Assembly: GCA_027483895.1 (NCBI GenBank)
Contig: JAIXTP010000033.1
Coordinates: 1-64,000 of the forward strand
DNA length: 64,000 nucleotides
Reading direction: 5' to 3'
From: Hyphomicrobiales bacterium
Lineage (GTDB): Bacteria > Pseudomonadota > Alphaproteobacteria > Rhizobiales > Beijerinckiaceae
Notes under the pieces: generated by a model
What the model saw: the letters and a program-made list of their open reading frames with translations, nothing else
Told to the model about the DNA's origin: nothing
Database searches by the model: none
Shown here: positions 9,428 to 18,754 of the stretch, in pieces
How positions within the stretch are numbered: the first letter of the stretch is position 1
Layout: the number at the start of each line of letters is the position of its first letter
Position numbers and translations under genes: made by a program

Positions 9428-10176
9428 GCGGGCCCGCGGACCGCGCGCTCGTCGAAGCGCTCGAACGGCATTGCGCGAAAGCGTGGCCCGCGCCGGAGAT
9501 CGTCCGGATCCACGGTTGGGAGCTGCGCTTCGCGACGGGTTCACGCTCGAAGCGCATCAACGCCCTGACCCCGATGGATCCTGCGCCCGGGACATTCGCG
9601 GAGACGCTCGATCTCGCGCGGCGGCTCTGCGCTGATCGCGGGATCGGCTGCACGGTCCGGATCACGCCGCTCGCCGGTGCGGAAGCCGAAGCGGAACTGG
9701 CCAGACGCGGCATCCCGGAACTCGATCCGACGGCCGTCGAAGTCGCGCCGCTCGGCCCGACTCTCGCCGCCGAGCCCGATATCCGGATCGAACCGACCCC
9801 GGACGGGGGATGGCTCGCCGGCATGACGAAAGCGAACGCCGTGCCGGACTCGGAAAAGGCTGTCGTCGCGCGGCTTCTCGGCGACGTGCTCCTTCCGCAG
9901 GGCTTCGCGACGGCGCTGGAGGACGGCGAACCGGTCGCCTTCGCCCGCGGGGCGGCAGGGAACGGACTGCTCGGCATCTTCCACGTCGCGACCGCGCCCG
10001 AAGCCCGGCGGCGCGGCCATGCGCGGCGGGCCGTGAAGGCGCTGATGGCGTGGGGACGGCGGCAGGGTGCGATGAGGGCCTATCTGCAGGTGCAGGAAGC
10101 CAATGCGCCGGCCCGCGCGCTTTATGCGGAACTCGGCTTCCGCGCGGCCTATCGCTACGTCTATCGCCCCGCCTGA
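9424..10176 (+). CDS. GNAT-family N-acetyltransferase
   Basis: The ATG at 9424 overlaps the cupin stop codon and gives 250 residues. The C-terminal 110 residues contain the GNAT acetyl-CoA site: IFHVATAPEARRRGHARRAV matches the R/Q-x-x-G-x-G/A pyrophosphate loop, followed by AYLQVQEANAPARALYAELGF, the typical last helix-strand unit. The N-terminal half is less conserved. The substrate is unknown. Its 3' end overlaps the convergent EamA gene by 16 bases. Confidence 0.82.
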   Translation: MSGPADRALVEALERHCAKAWPAPEIVRIHGWELRFATGSRSKRINALTPMDPAPGTFAETLDLARRLCADRGIGCTVRITPLAGAEAEAELARRGIPELDPTAVEVAPLGPTLAAEPDIRIEPTPDGGWLAGMTKANAVPDSEKAVVARLLGDVLLPQGFATALEDGEPVAFARGAAGNGLLGIFHVATAPEARRRGHARRAVKALMAWGRRQGAMRAYLQVQEANAPARALYAELGFRAAYRYVYRPA

Positions 10177-11069
10177 GCGGTACGCCGGGCCTTCGGCGCA
10201 AGCGTCGCGAGCAGCGCTCCGCCGACGATCAGCGCGCAGGAGACGAGCAGCACCGGCGTCGCCTCGGCGAAGCCGAAAAGGATGAGAAGCAGGGTCGACA
10301 GCACCGGCGTCGCGTAGGACGCGAAGCCGAGCATGCGGATGTCGCCCTTCTTCACCCCCACGTCCCAGAGATAGAAGGCCGCGCCGACGGGACCGAGCCC
10401 GAGCGCGACGACAGCGATCCATTCCACGCTCGTGCGGGGCATGACGGTGCTTTCGAAGGCGAGATGGCAGACGAGGGAGAGAGCCGCGGTGGCGAGGCAG
10501 AAGCCGGTGACCGCATCGGTCGGCACCTCGCCCATCCGCCGGGACAGCAGCGAATAGGCCGCCCAGACGAAGGCGGCGGCGAAGGCGCAGAGATAGCCCG
10601 CGAGATGCGCGGGATCGAAAGCGAGCCCGCCCGATTTGCCGAAGGCGAGCACGGCCACGCCGGCGAAGCCGGACACGGCGCCGACCACATGGACGGCGCG
10701 CAACCTTTCGCCCGGCAGAAGCGCGGAGCCGAGCACGATCAGCAGAGGCCAGAGATAGTTGACGAGCCCGGCTTCGGCGGGCGGCGCGAGGCGCAGGGCC
10801 GCGAAATAGAGCGCGTGATAGCCGAAGAGACCGCCGAGACCGACCAGCCAGACGCGCCACGGCTGGATGACGGCGCGCGCGGCCTGCGGCCGCAGGATCC
10901 ACCCTGCGGCGCCCGCGAGCGCGCCCGCGAAAAAGGTCATCGCGTTCAGCTGGAAGGGCGGGATGGTGCCGGTGAAGGCCGTCAGCGACGCGAGCGAAGC
11001 CCAGAGCGCGATGGCCCCGAAGCCGGCGAGCGTGGCCCGACGGCGGGCGGAATCGGAAGAGGCGGACAT
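10161..11069 (-). CDS. EamA/DMT-family transporter (YddG-like exporter)
   Basis: The 302-residue protein has about ten hydrophobic helices in two EamA repeats, for example FGAIALWASLASLTAF at the N-terminus and LGPVGAAFYLWDVGVKKG in the second half. The latter, with AFYLWDVGVKKGD, resembles YddG, which exports aromatic amino acids; the substrate here is a guess. The ATG at 11069 is chosen because upstream residues are polar and non-conserved. The gene overlaps the convergent GNAT gene by 16 bases and follows the cysteine hydrolase gene on the same strand after 41 bases. Confidence 0.85.
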   Translation of the reverse strand: MSASSDSARRRATLAGFGAIALWASLASLTAFTGTIPPFQLNAMTFFAGALAGAAGWILRPQAARAVIQPWRVWLVGLGGLFGYHALYFAALRLAPPAEAGLVNYLWPLLIVLGSALLPGERLRAVHVVGAVSGFAGVAVLAFGKSGGLAFDPAHLAGYLCAFAAAFVWAAYSLLSRRMGEVPTDAVTGFCLATAALSLVCHLAFESTVMPRTSVEWIAVVALGLGPVGAAFYLWDVGVKKGDIRMLGFASYATPVLSTLLLILFGFAEATPVLLVSCALIVGGALLATLAPKARRTAQAGR

Positions 11070-11110
11070 GGCCGCGACATTGGCGCGGGACTCCCGGCCG
11101 GGCAAGCGTC

Positions 11111-11674
11111 TCAGGCTAGGCGCGCGAGCACCTCGTCAGAGCATACGATCTCCGCGAATTCGCCGTTTAGGTTCGACATGGTCATTGCTTGGATGTCGTC
11201 GGCCCGATGCCGGTCTCCGTCGGGGCCGGTTCGGTCGAAGGTAAACGTCGCATCGCGGACCAGCAGCGTCGTAAAACCGAGATTACCCGCCATACGAGTC
11301 GTAGTCTCGACGCAGTGGTTGGTTGTCGCCCCGACGATCACGACCGTATCGATCCCGCTCCGCCGGAGCATCGCCTCTAGATCCGTGCCGATGAAGGCCG
11401 AGTTGACGGTCTTGGTCACGACGGCCTCGCCCGGCCGCTCGCGCGAGCAGTCCATGGGAGCGAAGCCCGCGCGCTCGGGCCTGAAGACGGAGTCAGGCTC
11501 GGTGGAGGCATGCCGGACATGCACCACCATGCCGCCGCGGCGACGGAACCGATCAAGGAGGCGTTCGACCGCTTCCTCCGCACCCGGATTGTTGCGTTTC
11601 AACCCAGACGCCGCGATCTCCTCGAAGCCCTTCTGCATGTCGATGATGATCAGGGCGGTGCGGTCGGGGAACAT
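11111..11674 (-). CDS. Cysteine hydrolase of the isochorismatase-like family
   Basis: The 187-residue protein has the full catalytic triad of the family: Asp12 in ALIIIDMQKGF, Lys88 in VVTKTVNSAF and Cys121 in VGATTNHCVETT, preceded by the usual cis-peptide GATT. Relatives hydrolyse amides or imides (nicotinamidase, ureidoacrylate or N-carbamoylsarcosine amidohydrolase); RNNPGAEEAV and the absence of the nicotinamidase metal-site pattern leave the substrate open. Base composition looks less GC-rich than the neighbours, with more A/T at third positions, so recent acquisition is possible. Confidence 0.85.
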   Translation of the reverse strand: MFPDRTALIIIDMQKGFEEIAASGLKRNNPGAEEAVERLLDRFRRRGGMVVHVRHASTEPDSVFRPERAGFAPMDCSRERPGEAVVTKTVNSAFIGTDLEAMLRRSGIDTVVIVGATTNHCVETTTRMAGNLGFTTLLVRDATFTFDRTGPDGDRHRADDIQAMTMSNLNGEFAEIVCSDEVLARLA

Positions 11675-11758
11675 ACCTGACTTCCTGAGGGGTCGAAGGG
11701 TTCATTGACCCACGCGGACCCGGACGCACAAGCCCGAACCGTTGAGCTGGGCCGTCGT

Positions 11759-11794
11759 AAAACGAAACGGGCGCGGACCTTGCGGACCGCGCCC
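11759..11794 (-). terminator. Terminator downstream of phaB
   Basis: On the minus strand an 8-bp perfect stem (GGGCGCGG/CCGCGCCC, extended inward by two more pairs after a mismatch) is followed by GTTTCGTTTTA. It begins 23 bases after the phaB stop and fits the end of the phaA-phaB transcript. Confidence 0.7.
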
Positions 11795-11817
11795 CATGTC
11801 GGCGAGCGCGACTGCGC

Positions 11818-12543
11818 TCAGGCCATGTTCTGGCCGCCGTTGGCGGAGAGCGTCGAGCCGGTGATGAAACCCGCGTCGTCGGAAGCGAGGAAGGCCACGC
11901 AGCGGCCGATCTCCTCGGGCGTGCCGAGACGGCCGACCGGGATCTGCGGGAGGATGCGCGTCTTCAGCACGTTCTCGTCGATGGCCTGCACCATCTCGGT
12001 GCCGATATAGCCGGGGCAGATCGCGTTGACGGTGATGCCCTTGGCCGCGCCTTCCTGGGCGAGCGCCTTGACGAAGCCGATGTCGCCGGCCTTGGCGGCC
12101 GAATAGTTCACCTGACCCATCTGTCCCTTCTGGCCGTTGACCGAAGAGATCACGATGATGCGGCCGAAGCTGCGGTCGCGCATGCCTTCCCAGACCGGGC
12201 GGGTCATGTTGAAGAGCGAGTCGAGATTGGTGCGGATGACGGCCGACCACTGGTCCTTCGTCATCTTGTGGAACATGCCGTCACGCGTGATGCCGGCATT
12301 GTTCACCAGCACGTCGATCGGGCCGACCTCGGCCTGCACCTTGGCGATGCCGGCGGCGCAGGCGTCGTAATCGCCCACGTCCCACTTGTAGGCCTTGATG
12401 CCGGTCTCGGCCGTGAACTTCTGCGCGGCTTCGTCATTGCCGCCGTAGTTCACCGCCACCGTGTAACCGGCAGCCTTCAGCGTCTTCGCGATCGCGGCGC
12501 CGATTCCGCGGGTGCCGCCGGTCACGAGTGCGACTCGAGCCAT
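11818..12543 (-). CDS. phaB: Acetoacetyl-CoA reductase (NADPH)
   Basis: PhaB reduces acetoacetyl-CoA to (R)-3-hydroxybutyryl-CoA, the monomer of polyhydroxybutyrate. The 241-residue short-chain dehydrogenase has the cofactor loop TGGTRGIG (8-15), NNAGI (81-85) and the catalytic Ser134, Tyr147 and Lys151 (SSVNGQKGQMGQVNYSAAK region). ITRDGMFHKM and PGYIGTEMV are close to characterised PhaB enzymes. It lies 93 bases downstream of phaA on the same strand, with a stem-loop in the gap and a terminator after it. Confidence 0.95.
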   Translation of the reverse strand: MARVALVTGGTRGIGAAIAKTLKAAGYTVAVNYGGNDEAAQKFTAETGIKAYKWDVGDYDACAAGIAKVQAEVGPIDVLVNNAGITRDGMFHKMTKDQWSAVIRTNLDSLFNMTRPVWEGMRDRSFGRIIVISSVNGQKGQMGQVNYSAAKAGDIGFVKALAQEGAAKGITVNAICPGYIGTEMVQAIDENVLKTRILPQIPVGRLGTPEEIGRCVAFLASDDAGFITGSTLSANGGQNMA

Positions 12544-12603
12544 AGTAATTCCCCCTCATGGACTGGTCACGACCCCGGATCTCTACGCGTCCGGGTATTG
12601 GTG

Positions 12604-12627
12604 GCGGGCGCCCCGGAGGGCGCCCGC
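12604..12627. other. Strong stem-loop in the phaA-phaB intergenic gap
   Basis: A perfect 9-bp GC stem (GCGGGCGCC / GGCGCCCGC) with a 6-base loop begins just after the phaA stop. There is no T run on either side, so it is more likely an mRNA processing, stability or partial attenuation element than a full terminator. Confidence 0.5.
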
Positions 12628-12636
12628 GAGAGCGCC

Positions 12637-13815
12637 TCAGCGCTCGAGGCACATGGCGATGCCCATGCCGCCGCCGATGCAGAGCGTCGCGAGGCCCTTC
12701 TTGGCACCGCGCTTCTGCATCTCGTGCAGCAGGGTGACGAGGACGCGGGCGCCGGACGCACCGATCGGGTGACCGATCGCGATGGCGCCGCCGTTCACGT
12801 TGACCTTGTCCGTGTTCCAGCCGAGGTCCTTGTTGACCGCGATGGCCTGCGCGGCGAAGGCCTCGTTGGCCTCGACGAGATCGAGATCGTCGATGCTCCA
12901 GCCGGCCTTTTCGAGCGCCTTGCGCGACGCCGGGATCGGGCCCGTGCCCATGATCGCCGGATCGACGCCGGCGGTCGCCCAGGAGGCGATGCGGGCGAGC
13001 GGCTTCAGGCCGCGCTTCTCGGCTTCGGCCGCGGTCATCAGCACGACGGCGGCGGCGCCGTCATTGATGCCGGAGGCGTTGCCCGCGGTGACCGAGCCTT
13101 CCTTATTGAAGGCGGGCTTCAGCTTGGCGACGGAGTCGAGGGTCGTGCCGGGGCGGATGTACTCGTCCTGATCGACGACGATGTCGCCCTTCTTGGAAGC
13201 GATGGTCACCGGGACGATCTCGTCCTTGAACTTGCCGGCCTTCTGCGCGGCCTCGGCCTTGTTCTGCGAGCCGACGGCGAAGGCGTCCTGCTCCTCGCGG
13301 GTGATCTGCCAGCGCTGCGCGATGTTCTCGGCCGTGTTGCCCATGTGATAGCCGTGGAACGCGTCCATCAGGCCGTCGCGCAGCATCGAATCGAGGAACT
13401 TCACGTCGCCCATCTTCGTGCCGCCGCGCATGTAGGACACGTGCTGCGCCTGCGACATGGATTCCTGCCCGCCGGCGACGATGATCTTGGCGTCGCCGTT
13501 GGCGATCTGCTGCATGCCGAGCGCGACCGCGCGCAGGCCCGAACCGCAGAGCTGGTTGAGGTTCCAGGCGGTGGCTTCCTGCGGGATGCCGGCCTTCATC
13601 GCGGCCTGACGGGCCGGATTCTGGCCCTGACCGGCGGTGAGGATCTGGCCGAGAATGACTTCGTCCACCTCGTTCGGCGAGACCTTCGCCCGCTCGACGG
13701 CGGCCTTCACCGCGATGGCGCCGAGTTCGTGGGCGGGAACCGACGAGAGAGCGCCGTTGAACGATCCGACGGGCGTGCGCGCGGCGCCGACGATGACGAT
13801 GTCCGAAGAGGCCAT
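12637..13815 (-). CDS. phaA: Acetyl-CoA acetyltransferase (beta-ketothiolase)
   Basis: PhaA condenses two acetyl-CoA to acetoacetyl-CoA, the first step of polyhydroxybutyrate synthesis. The 392-residue length is standard. The acyl-enzyme Cys90 lies in [10 protein letters not shown], the His motif is [16 protein letters not shown], and the C-terminal Cys lies in [19 protein letters not shown] and [15 protein letters not shown] are further thiolase signatures. It leads the phaA-phaB unit and is divergent from phaR across a 258-base region that must hold both promoters. Confidence 0.95.
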   Translation of the reverse strand: MASSDIVIVGAARTPVGSFNGALSSVPAHELGAIAVKAAVERAKVSPNEVDEVILGQILTAGQGQNPARQAAMKAGIPQEATAWNLNQLCGSGLRAVALGMQQIANGDAKIIVAGGQESMSQAQHVSYMRGGTKMGDVKFLDSMLRDGLMDAFHGYHMGNTAENIAQRWQITREEQDAFAVGSQNKAEAAQKAGKFKDEIVPVTIASKKGDIVVDQDEYIRPGTTLDSVAKLKPAFNKEGSVTAGNASGINDGAAAVVLMTAAEAEKRGLKPLARIASWATAGVDPAIMGTGPIPASRKALEKAGWSIDDLDLVEANEAFAAQAIAVNKDLGWNTDKVNVNGGAIAIGHPIGASGARVLVTLLHEMQKRGAKKGLATLCIGGGMGIAMCLER

Positions 13816-14073
13816 TTCCGAGTTTCCTCCGTAAGGAAGGTTGGGTCCGGACGTGCCGTATCGACACGACGGGCCGTTGTCGAGTTCGAAGAAGTTTCGG
13901 ACCCGGGGCCCCCGCGCGTCAAGCGCCGGCCGAGGATCGCGTTCTCAGCCTTTCGACGGCGGCCGAGTTGCTGATGGACCAAAGTCGAAAGGGTCTTTTC
14001 TCCCGCAGTGCAACCGGATTACCCTGTGGTCCCGCGGCCCTCGGGGGGAGCGGCCGCGCAAACGGCGAGAAAC

Positions 14074-14661
14074 ATGAGCAAAGAAAACACGCCCATCGCC
14101 ATCAAGAAATACGCGAACCGGCGGCTCTACCACACGGGAACGAGCACCTACGTCACGCTGGACGATCTCGCGTCGATGGTGAAGCGCGGCGAGAACTTCG
14201 TCGTGACGGACGCGAAATCGGGCGAGGACATCACCCGCTCGGTGCTGACCCAGATCATCTTCGAGCAGGAATCGAAGAACGGGCAGAACCTGCTGCCGGT
14301 GAATTTCCTGCGCCAACTGATCGGCTTCTACGGCGACAGCATGCAGTCTCTGGTGCCGAGCTATCTGGAATATTCGATCCGCTCGCTCACCGAGAACCAG
14401 CAGAAGTTCCGCGACCAGTTCGCCGGGACCTTCGGCGGCTCGATGATCGGCGCGATGGAGGAGCAGGCGCAGAAGAACATGGCCATGTTCCGCGACGCCA
14501 TGTCGATGTTCGCGCCCTTCGCCGTCGCCAAGGCGGAAGAGGCGAAGAAGAACGCCGCGGGCAAGGCCGAAAACGCCGACACGCCGGCAGAGGACCTCGA
14601 CGGTCTCAAGCGCGAACTCGCGGAAATGCAGAAGCGGCTCGACAAGCTCTCGGGCCGCTGA
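14074..14661 (+). CDS. phaR: Polyhydroxyalkanoate synthesis repressor PhaR
   Basis: PhaR binds DNA and PHB granules and represses phasin and synthesis genes when no polymer is present. The 195-residue protein opens with the diagnostic KKYANRRLYHTGTSTYVTL DNA-binding region (residues 11-29) and continues with DITRSVLTQIIFEQES, both hallmarks of the PHB/PHA accumulation regulator domains. The C-terminus is helical and ends in a coiled-coil-like LKRELAEMQKRLDKLS. It is divergent from phaA-phaB, which fits control of that pair. A bidirectional terminator follows. Confidence 0.95.
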   Translation: MSKENTPIAIKKYANRRLYHTGTSTYVTLDDLASMVKRGENFVVTDAKSGEDITRSVLTQIIFEQESKNGQNLLPVNFLRQLIGFYGDSMQSLVPSYLEYSIRSLTENQQKFRDQFAGTFGGSMIGAMEEQAQKNMAMFRDAMSMFAPFAVAKAEEAKKNAAGKAENADTPAEDLDGLKRELAEMQKRLDKLSGR

Positions 14662-14680
14662 GCGCCCCGGGCCTCGAACG

Positions 14681-14710
14681 AAAAAGGGCGGCCGCGAGGC
14701 CGCCCTTTTT
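14681..14710. terminator. Bidirectional terminator between phaR and rpmF
   Basis: AAAAAGGGCGGCC and its mirror GGCCGCCCTTTTT flank a 4-base loop, giving a strong stem with an A tract on one side and a T tract on the other. It can end both the phaR transcript and the convergent rpmF transcript. Confidence 0.9.
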
Positions 14711-14732
14711 GAATCGGGATGCGAAAAGCCGC

Positions 14733-14918
14733 TCAGTCGGCCTTCTTCACCGCGAGCACCTGGCGACCGCGATACATGCCGGTCTTCAGGTCGACGTGGT
14801 GGGGACGACGCAGCTCGCCCGAGTCCTTGTCCTCGACATAGGTCGGGGCGGCAAGGGCGTCGGCGGAACGGCGGAAGCCGCGCTTCATGCGCGACACTTT
14901 CTTTTTCGGAACGGCCAT
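14733..14918 (-). CDS. rpmF: 50S ribosomal protein L32
   Basis: The 61-residue protein begins [20 protein letters not shown], the canonical L32 start, and ends LAVKKAD. The ATG at 14918 has a GGAGAG ribosome-binding site 6 bases upstream. The zinc-type Cys pairs of some L32 forms are absent, as is usual in alphaproteobacteria. It lies downstream of mtgA on the same strand. Confidence 0.97.
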   Translation of the reverse strand: MAVPKKKVSRMKRGFRRSADALAAPTYVEDKDSGELRRPHHVDLKTGMYRGRQVLAVKKAD

Positions 14919-15014
14919 GGAAACTCTCCGGATGGTACGGCGGACGTACCGCGAAGGGCCGCCGCGAAATCGAGCCGGTGCTATACAGCCTCGCATCGGG
15001 AAACGCCAGCCCCC

Positions 15015-15731
15015 TCACGACCTTTCCGGAGCGCTTCGTTTGGGAAGGCAATCCAGCCACGGCTCCATCCCGGCGGCGCGGCTCATCACCGACCCGGCCA
15101 GCCGCGCGAGACCGGGGCCGGGATGCGCGGGATCGCGGCGTTTCGGATCGGGCAATGCGGCGGCCAGCAACGCCGCCTCGCGCGCGCTCAGGCTCGCGGC
15201 GGATTTGTTGAAGCGCACCCGGGCCGCCGCTTCGATGCCGAAGATGCCCGGGCCCCATTCGGCCACGTTGAGATAGACCTCGAGGATCCGCTCCTTCGTC
15301 CAGAGGAGGTCGAGGGCGAGAGCGAGCGGAATTTCGAACCCCTTCCGGACCACGGAGCGCGACGGCCACAGGAACAGGTTCTTGACGGTCTGCATCGTGA
15401 GCGTCGAGGCGCCGCGGGACGGGCCGTCCTCTCCCGCTTCGTCGAGGACGTCGAAGAGCGCATCCCAATCGACTCCGCCGTGACGGCAGAACTTCGCGTC
15501 TTCGGATGCGACGACGGCGGCGATCAGGCGCGGCGAGACGGCGGAAAGCGGCACCCAGCGGCGGTCGACGGGCTCGAAGGTCGCGTGGCGCGCGAGCATG
15601 AGCACCGAGACGGGCGGCAGGAAGCGCCAAGCGAGGATCAGCACCGCCCAGAGCAGCACCACCGAGGCGGCGGCTGCGACGATCAGGCGGAAGACGCGGC
15701 GGATGAGCACGCCCGAGATCCCCGTGTGCAC
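15015..15731 (-). CDS. mtgA: Monofunctional biosynthetic peptidoglycan transglycosylase
   Basis: MtgA polymerises lipid II into glycan strands at the inner membrane without a transpeptidase domain. From a GTG at 15731 it has 238 residues: one N-terminal transmembrane helix (about 12-36), then a GT51 domain with the catalytic Glu77 in VVASEDAKFCRHGG, the GASTLTMQTVKNLFLW motif, RKGFEIPLALALD and YLNVAEWGPG. A longer open frame upstream is not conserved and would overlap the divergent polyprenyl synthase start region. rpmF follows 96 bases downstream. Confidence 0.93.
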   Translation of the reverse strand: MHTGISGVLIRRVFRLIVAAAASVVLLWAVLILAWRFLPPVSVLMLARHATFEPVDRRWVPLSAVSPRLIAAVVASEDAKFCRHGGVDWDALFDVLDEAGEDGPSRGASTLTMQTVKNLFLWPSRSVVRKGFEIPLALALDLLWTKERILEVYLNVAEWGPGIFGIEAAARVRFNKSAASLSAREAALLAAALPDPKRRDPAHPGPGLARLAGSVMSRAAGMEPWLDCLPKRSAPERS

Positions 15732-15802
15732 GACCCTGCGGAAACTTGACCGACCCCGAGCATTCCGGCAAGCCGGGGCACGACCCGTACCGGAGTTCAG
15801 CC

Positions 15803-16738
15803 ATGTCCGCCGACGCTCTCTTCCCCGCGAGGCTCGCCGCCGTGGCGGAGCGGATCGAAACCACGCTCGACCGTCTGCTGTCGGACCGCGTGGCGGCCGG
15901 CGAGATCGCTCGCCCGCCCCGCCTGATGGGCGCGATGCGTTACGGCGCGATGGGCGGCGGCAAGAGGCTGCGGCCGTTCCTTCTGGTGGAGAGCGCGCTG
16001 GCCTGCGGCGGCTCCGAAGCGGGCGCACTCGTCGCGGGCGCCGCGCTGGAGCTGGTGCACTGCTATTCGTTGATCCATGACGATCTGCCCGCCATGGACG
16101 ACGACGACATGCGCCGCGGTCGCCCCACGCTGCACAAGGCCTTCGACGAAGCCGCCGCGATCCTGGCGGGCGACGGCATGCTCACCCTCGCCTTCGACGC
16201 CATGGCCTCGGACGAGGTGCATCCCGACCCCGCCGTGCGCCTGCGGCTCGTGACGGGCCTCGCCCGAGCCTCGGGCGTGGGCGGAATGGTGGGCGGACAG
16301 GCGCTCGATCTCGACGCCGAGGGCCGCAACAGCCCGGACGGAAAGCCCCTCGTCCTCGGGGAGGACGAGATCCGCATCCTGCAGAGCATGAAGACGGGCG
16401 CGCTGCTGGCCTTCGCGACGGAGGCCGGCGCCCTCGTCGCAGGCGCCTCCGAGGAGAAGCGCGCGGCGCTTCTGGGCTTCGGCAAGGCGCTGGGTGCCGC
16501 CTTCCAGATCGCCGACGACATTCTGGACGTCGAGGCGGATGCCGCAGCGCTCGGCAAGGCGACCGGCAAGGATGCGGAGCGCGGCAAGGCGACCCTCGTC
16601 GGCCGTCTCGGCCTTGCGGGCGCAAAGGCGGAACGCGACCGACTCGCGCGCGTCGCGCTCGAAACGCTCGCCGGGTTCGGCGAAGAAGCCTCGATGCTCA
16701 GGGCCGCGCTGCGCTTCACCGTGGAGCGGGGGCATTGA
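15803..16738 (+). CDS. ispA: Short-chain polyprenyl (farnesyl/geranylgeranyl) diphosphate synthase
   Basis: This enzyme condenses isopentenyl diphosphate with allylic diphosphates to make the C15 (or C20) precursor of undecaprenyl phosphate and quinones. The 311-residue protein has GGGKRLRPFL, the first aspartate-rich motif DDLPAMDDDD (93-102) with RRGRPTLHKAF, GQALDL, KTGALL and the second motif QIADDILD. The first motif has the two extra residues (DDxxxxD) of bacterial FPP synthases. The ATG at 15803 gives the conserved N-terminus. The DUF1345 gene is translationally coupled. Confidence 0.92.
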   Translation: MSADALFPARLAAVAERIETTLDRLLSDRVAAGEIARPPRLMGAMRYGAMGGGKRLRPFLLVESALACGGSEAGALVAGAALELVHCYSLIHDDLPAMDDDDMRRGRPTLHKAFDEAAAILAGDGMLTLAFDAMASDEVHPDPAVRLRLVTGLARASGVGGMVGGQALDLDAEGRNSPDGKPLVLGEDEIRILQSMKTGALLAFATEAGALVAGASEEKRAALLGFGKALGAAFQIADDILDVEADAAALGKATGKDAERGKATLVGRLGLAGAKAERDRLARVALETLAGFGEEASMLRAALRFTVERGH

Positions 16739-17409
16739 CCGAAAGGCATCGGACGGGCGGCCTTCGGCATCACCTCGCTTCGATCCGGGCGCGGACGCGG
16801 CTGATCGTCGCCGCCTCGGCCGGCATTCTCACCTATCTCCTCCTGCCGGAGATCACACGGCACAGCGCCCGGGTGCTGACCGCCTGGGACGCCGCGATCT
16901 CGGTCTATCTCGCGATCGTCTGGCTGCTGATCCGCCGGTCGACGCCCGCGGACATCAAGGAAAGGGCCCAGCGATACGGCGACGGCGGCCTCGCCATGAT
17001 CGCGCTCGCGATGTCGGCGGCGGGCGTCAGCATCGCGGCGATCGTGATCGAACTCGCGTCGTTGAAGCAGCTTGCCGCCCCCGCGCCGCATCTCGCGCTG
17101 GCCGCCTTGACGATCGCCCTGTCATGGACGTTCACGCAGGTGATGTTCGCGCTGCATTATGCGCACGCGTTCCACCTCGGACTGGCGGGCGCCGGCGACG
17201 GAGGGCTCGAATTTCCGAAAACGCCCGCTCCGGACTACGGAGATTTTCTCTACTACGCGTTCGTGATCGGTTGCGCGTCGCAGACCGCCGACGTGATCAC
17301 CACCAACGGCCGCATGCGGCGGATCTCCATGATCCACGGCATCTTTTCGTTCTTCTTCAACATCGTGGTGGTGGCGCTCAGCATCAATATCGGCGCCACC
17401 GCACTTTGA
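16735..17409 (+). CDS. DUF1345 family inner-membrane protein
   Basis: The 224-residue protein starts with TTG overlapping the ispA stop codon. It has about five hydrophobic segments, including TRLIVAASAGILTYLLLP, MIALAMSAAGVSIAAIVIEL and the C-terminal GIFSFFFNIVVVALSINI. The core signature is TQVMFALHYAHAFHLG followed by a loop with PKTPAPDYGDFLYYAFVIGCASQTADV, cited here in part, which is characteristic of DUF1345. The function is unknown. Coupling to ispA may be positional rather than functional. Convergent ispG ends 9 bases away. Confidence 0.85.
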   Translation: MTERHRTGGLRHHLASIRARTRLIVAASAGILTYLLLPEITRHSARVLTAWDAAISVYLAIVWLLIRRSTPADIKERAQRYGDGGLAMIALAMSAAGVSIAAIVIELASLKQLAAPAPHLALAALTIALSWTFTQVMFALHYAHAFHLGLAGAGDGGLEFPKTPAPDYGDFLYYAFVIGCASQTADVITTNGRMRRISMIHGIFSFFFNIVVVALSINIGATAL

Positions 17410-17418
17410 CGCGGGGCG

Positions 17419-18687
17419 TCACTCGGCGGCGGAACGGCCCGCGCCGTAGCGCGTCTCGATATAGTCGGCGACCATTGTCTTGAACTCCGCCGCGATGCCC
17501 GGACCGCGCAGCGTGGCGACCTTCTTCCCGTCGACGAAGACGGGCGCCGAAGGCGCTTCGCCGGTGCCCGGCAGGGAGATGCCGATATCGGCATGCTTCG
17601 ATTCGCCCGGCCCGTTCACGATGCAGCCCATCACCGCGACGTTCAGCGTCTCGACGCCCGCATAGCGCGTCTTCCACTCGGGCATCGAGGTCACGATCCA
17701 GCTCTGGATGTCGCGGGCGAGTTCCTGGAACACCGTGGAGGTGGTGCGCCCGCAGCCCGGACAGGCGGCGACGAGCGGCACGAAGGTGCGGAAGCCCATG
17801 GTCTGCAGGATCTCCTGCGCGACCTTCACCTCGAGCGTACGGTCGCCGCCGGGTTCGGGCGTCAGCGAGACGCGGATCGTATCGCCGATCCCGTCCTGCA
17901 GGAGAATGCCGAGCGCGGCGGAGGACGCGACGATGCCCTTCGAGCCCATGCCCGCTTCGGTCAGGCCGAGATGCAGGGCGAAATCCGAGCGCGCGGCCAG
18001 CATGCGGTAGACGGCGATCAGGTCCTGCACCGCCGAGACCTTGGCGGACAGCACGATGCGGTTCTGCGGCAGGCCGATCTCGACGGCCCGCTCGGCCGAC
18101 AGCAGGGCGGACTGAACCATCGCCTCGCGCGTCACCGCGCGCGCATCGATGGGCCGCGGGCTCGCGGCGTTGATGTCCATGAGATGGGTGAGCAGCTCCT
18201 GATCGAGCGAACCCCAATTTGCGCCGATGCGGACCGCCTTGCCGTGGCGGATCGCCATTTCGACGATCGCGGTGAACTGCCGGTCCTTCTTGTCCTTGAA
18301 GCCGACATTGCCCGGATTGATCCGGTACTTGGCCAGCGCCTCGGCGCAGGCGGGATGATCGGCCAGAAGCTTGTGGCCGATGTAATGGAAGTCGCCGACG
18401 AGCGGCACGTCGACGCCGCGCTTCAGGAGCTTTTCGCGGATATGCGGCACCGCGGCGGCAGCCTCGTCGCGGTCCACCGTGATGCGGACGATCTCGGATC
18501 CCGCCCGGGCGAGGGCCGCGACCTGCGCGACCGTGCCGTCGATATCGGCCGTGTCGGTATTGGTCATCGACTGGACGACGACGGGCGCCCCGCCGCCCAC
18601 GACGACGCCGCCGATGTCGACGGGGACCGTCCGGCGACGCTCCGCAGGACCGGCTGCGACGGGTTCGGGGAGGCAGGGAGAGGTCAT
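17419..18687 (-). CDS. ispG: 4-hydroxy-3-methylbut-2-enyl diphosphate synthase (flavodoxin)
   Basis: IspG is the [4Fe-4S] enzyme that makes HMBPP from MEcPP in the non-mevalonate isoprenoid pathway. The 422-residue protein has [15 protein letters not shown] near the start, the TIM-barrel signature [11 protein letters not shown], and the cluster cysteines in [11 protein letters not shown] and [12 protein letters not shown]. The ATG at 18687 gives the conserved start; upstream sequence in the open frame belongs to the zur region. With the nearby polyprenyl synthase, part of the isoprenoid supply route is clustered here. Confidence 0.96.
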   Translation of the reverse strand: MTSPCLPEPVAAGPAERRRTVPVDIGGVVVGGGAPVVVQSMTNTDTADIDGTVAQVAALARAGSEIVRITVDRDEAAAAVPHIREKLLKRGVDVPLVGDFHYIGHKLLADHPACAEALAKYRINPGNVGFKDKKDRQFTAIVEMAIRHGKAVRIGANWGSLDQELLTHLMDINAASPRPIDARAVTREAMVQSALLSAERAVEIGLPQNRIVLSAKVSAVQDLIAVYRMLAARSDFALHLGLTEAGMGSKGIVASSAALGILLQDGIGDTIRVSLTPEPGGDRTLEVKVAQEILQTMGFRTFVPLVAACPGCGRTTSTVFQELARDIQSWIVTSMPEWKTRYAGVETLNVAVMGCIVNGPGESKHADIGISLPGTGEAPSAPVFVDGKKVATLRGPGIAAEFKTMVADYIETRYGAGRSAAE

Positions 18688-18754
18688 GATCGGGGGTCCT
18701 GAGCGGAAGCCGGCGAAGGCGTCGCGCGAAGAATGGCGAGCGTGAGCGGGGCGA

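Noticed and set aside
13816-14073. PhaR-type binding sites (TGC/GCA-rich repeats) in the phaA-phaR divergent region
   Set aside because: Words such as TTGCTG and CAGTGCAA are present, but no clear repeated or symmetric pattern stands out in such GC-rich sequence.
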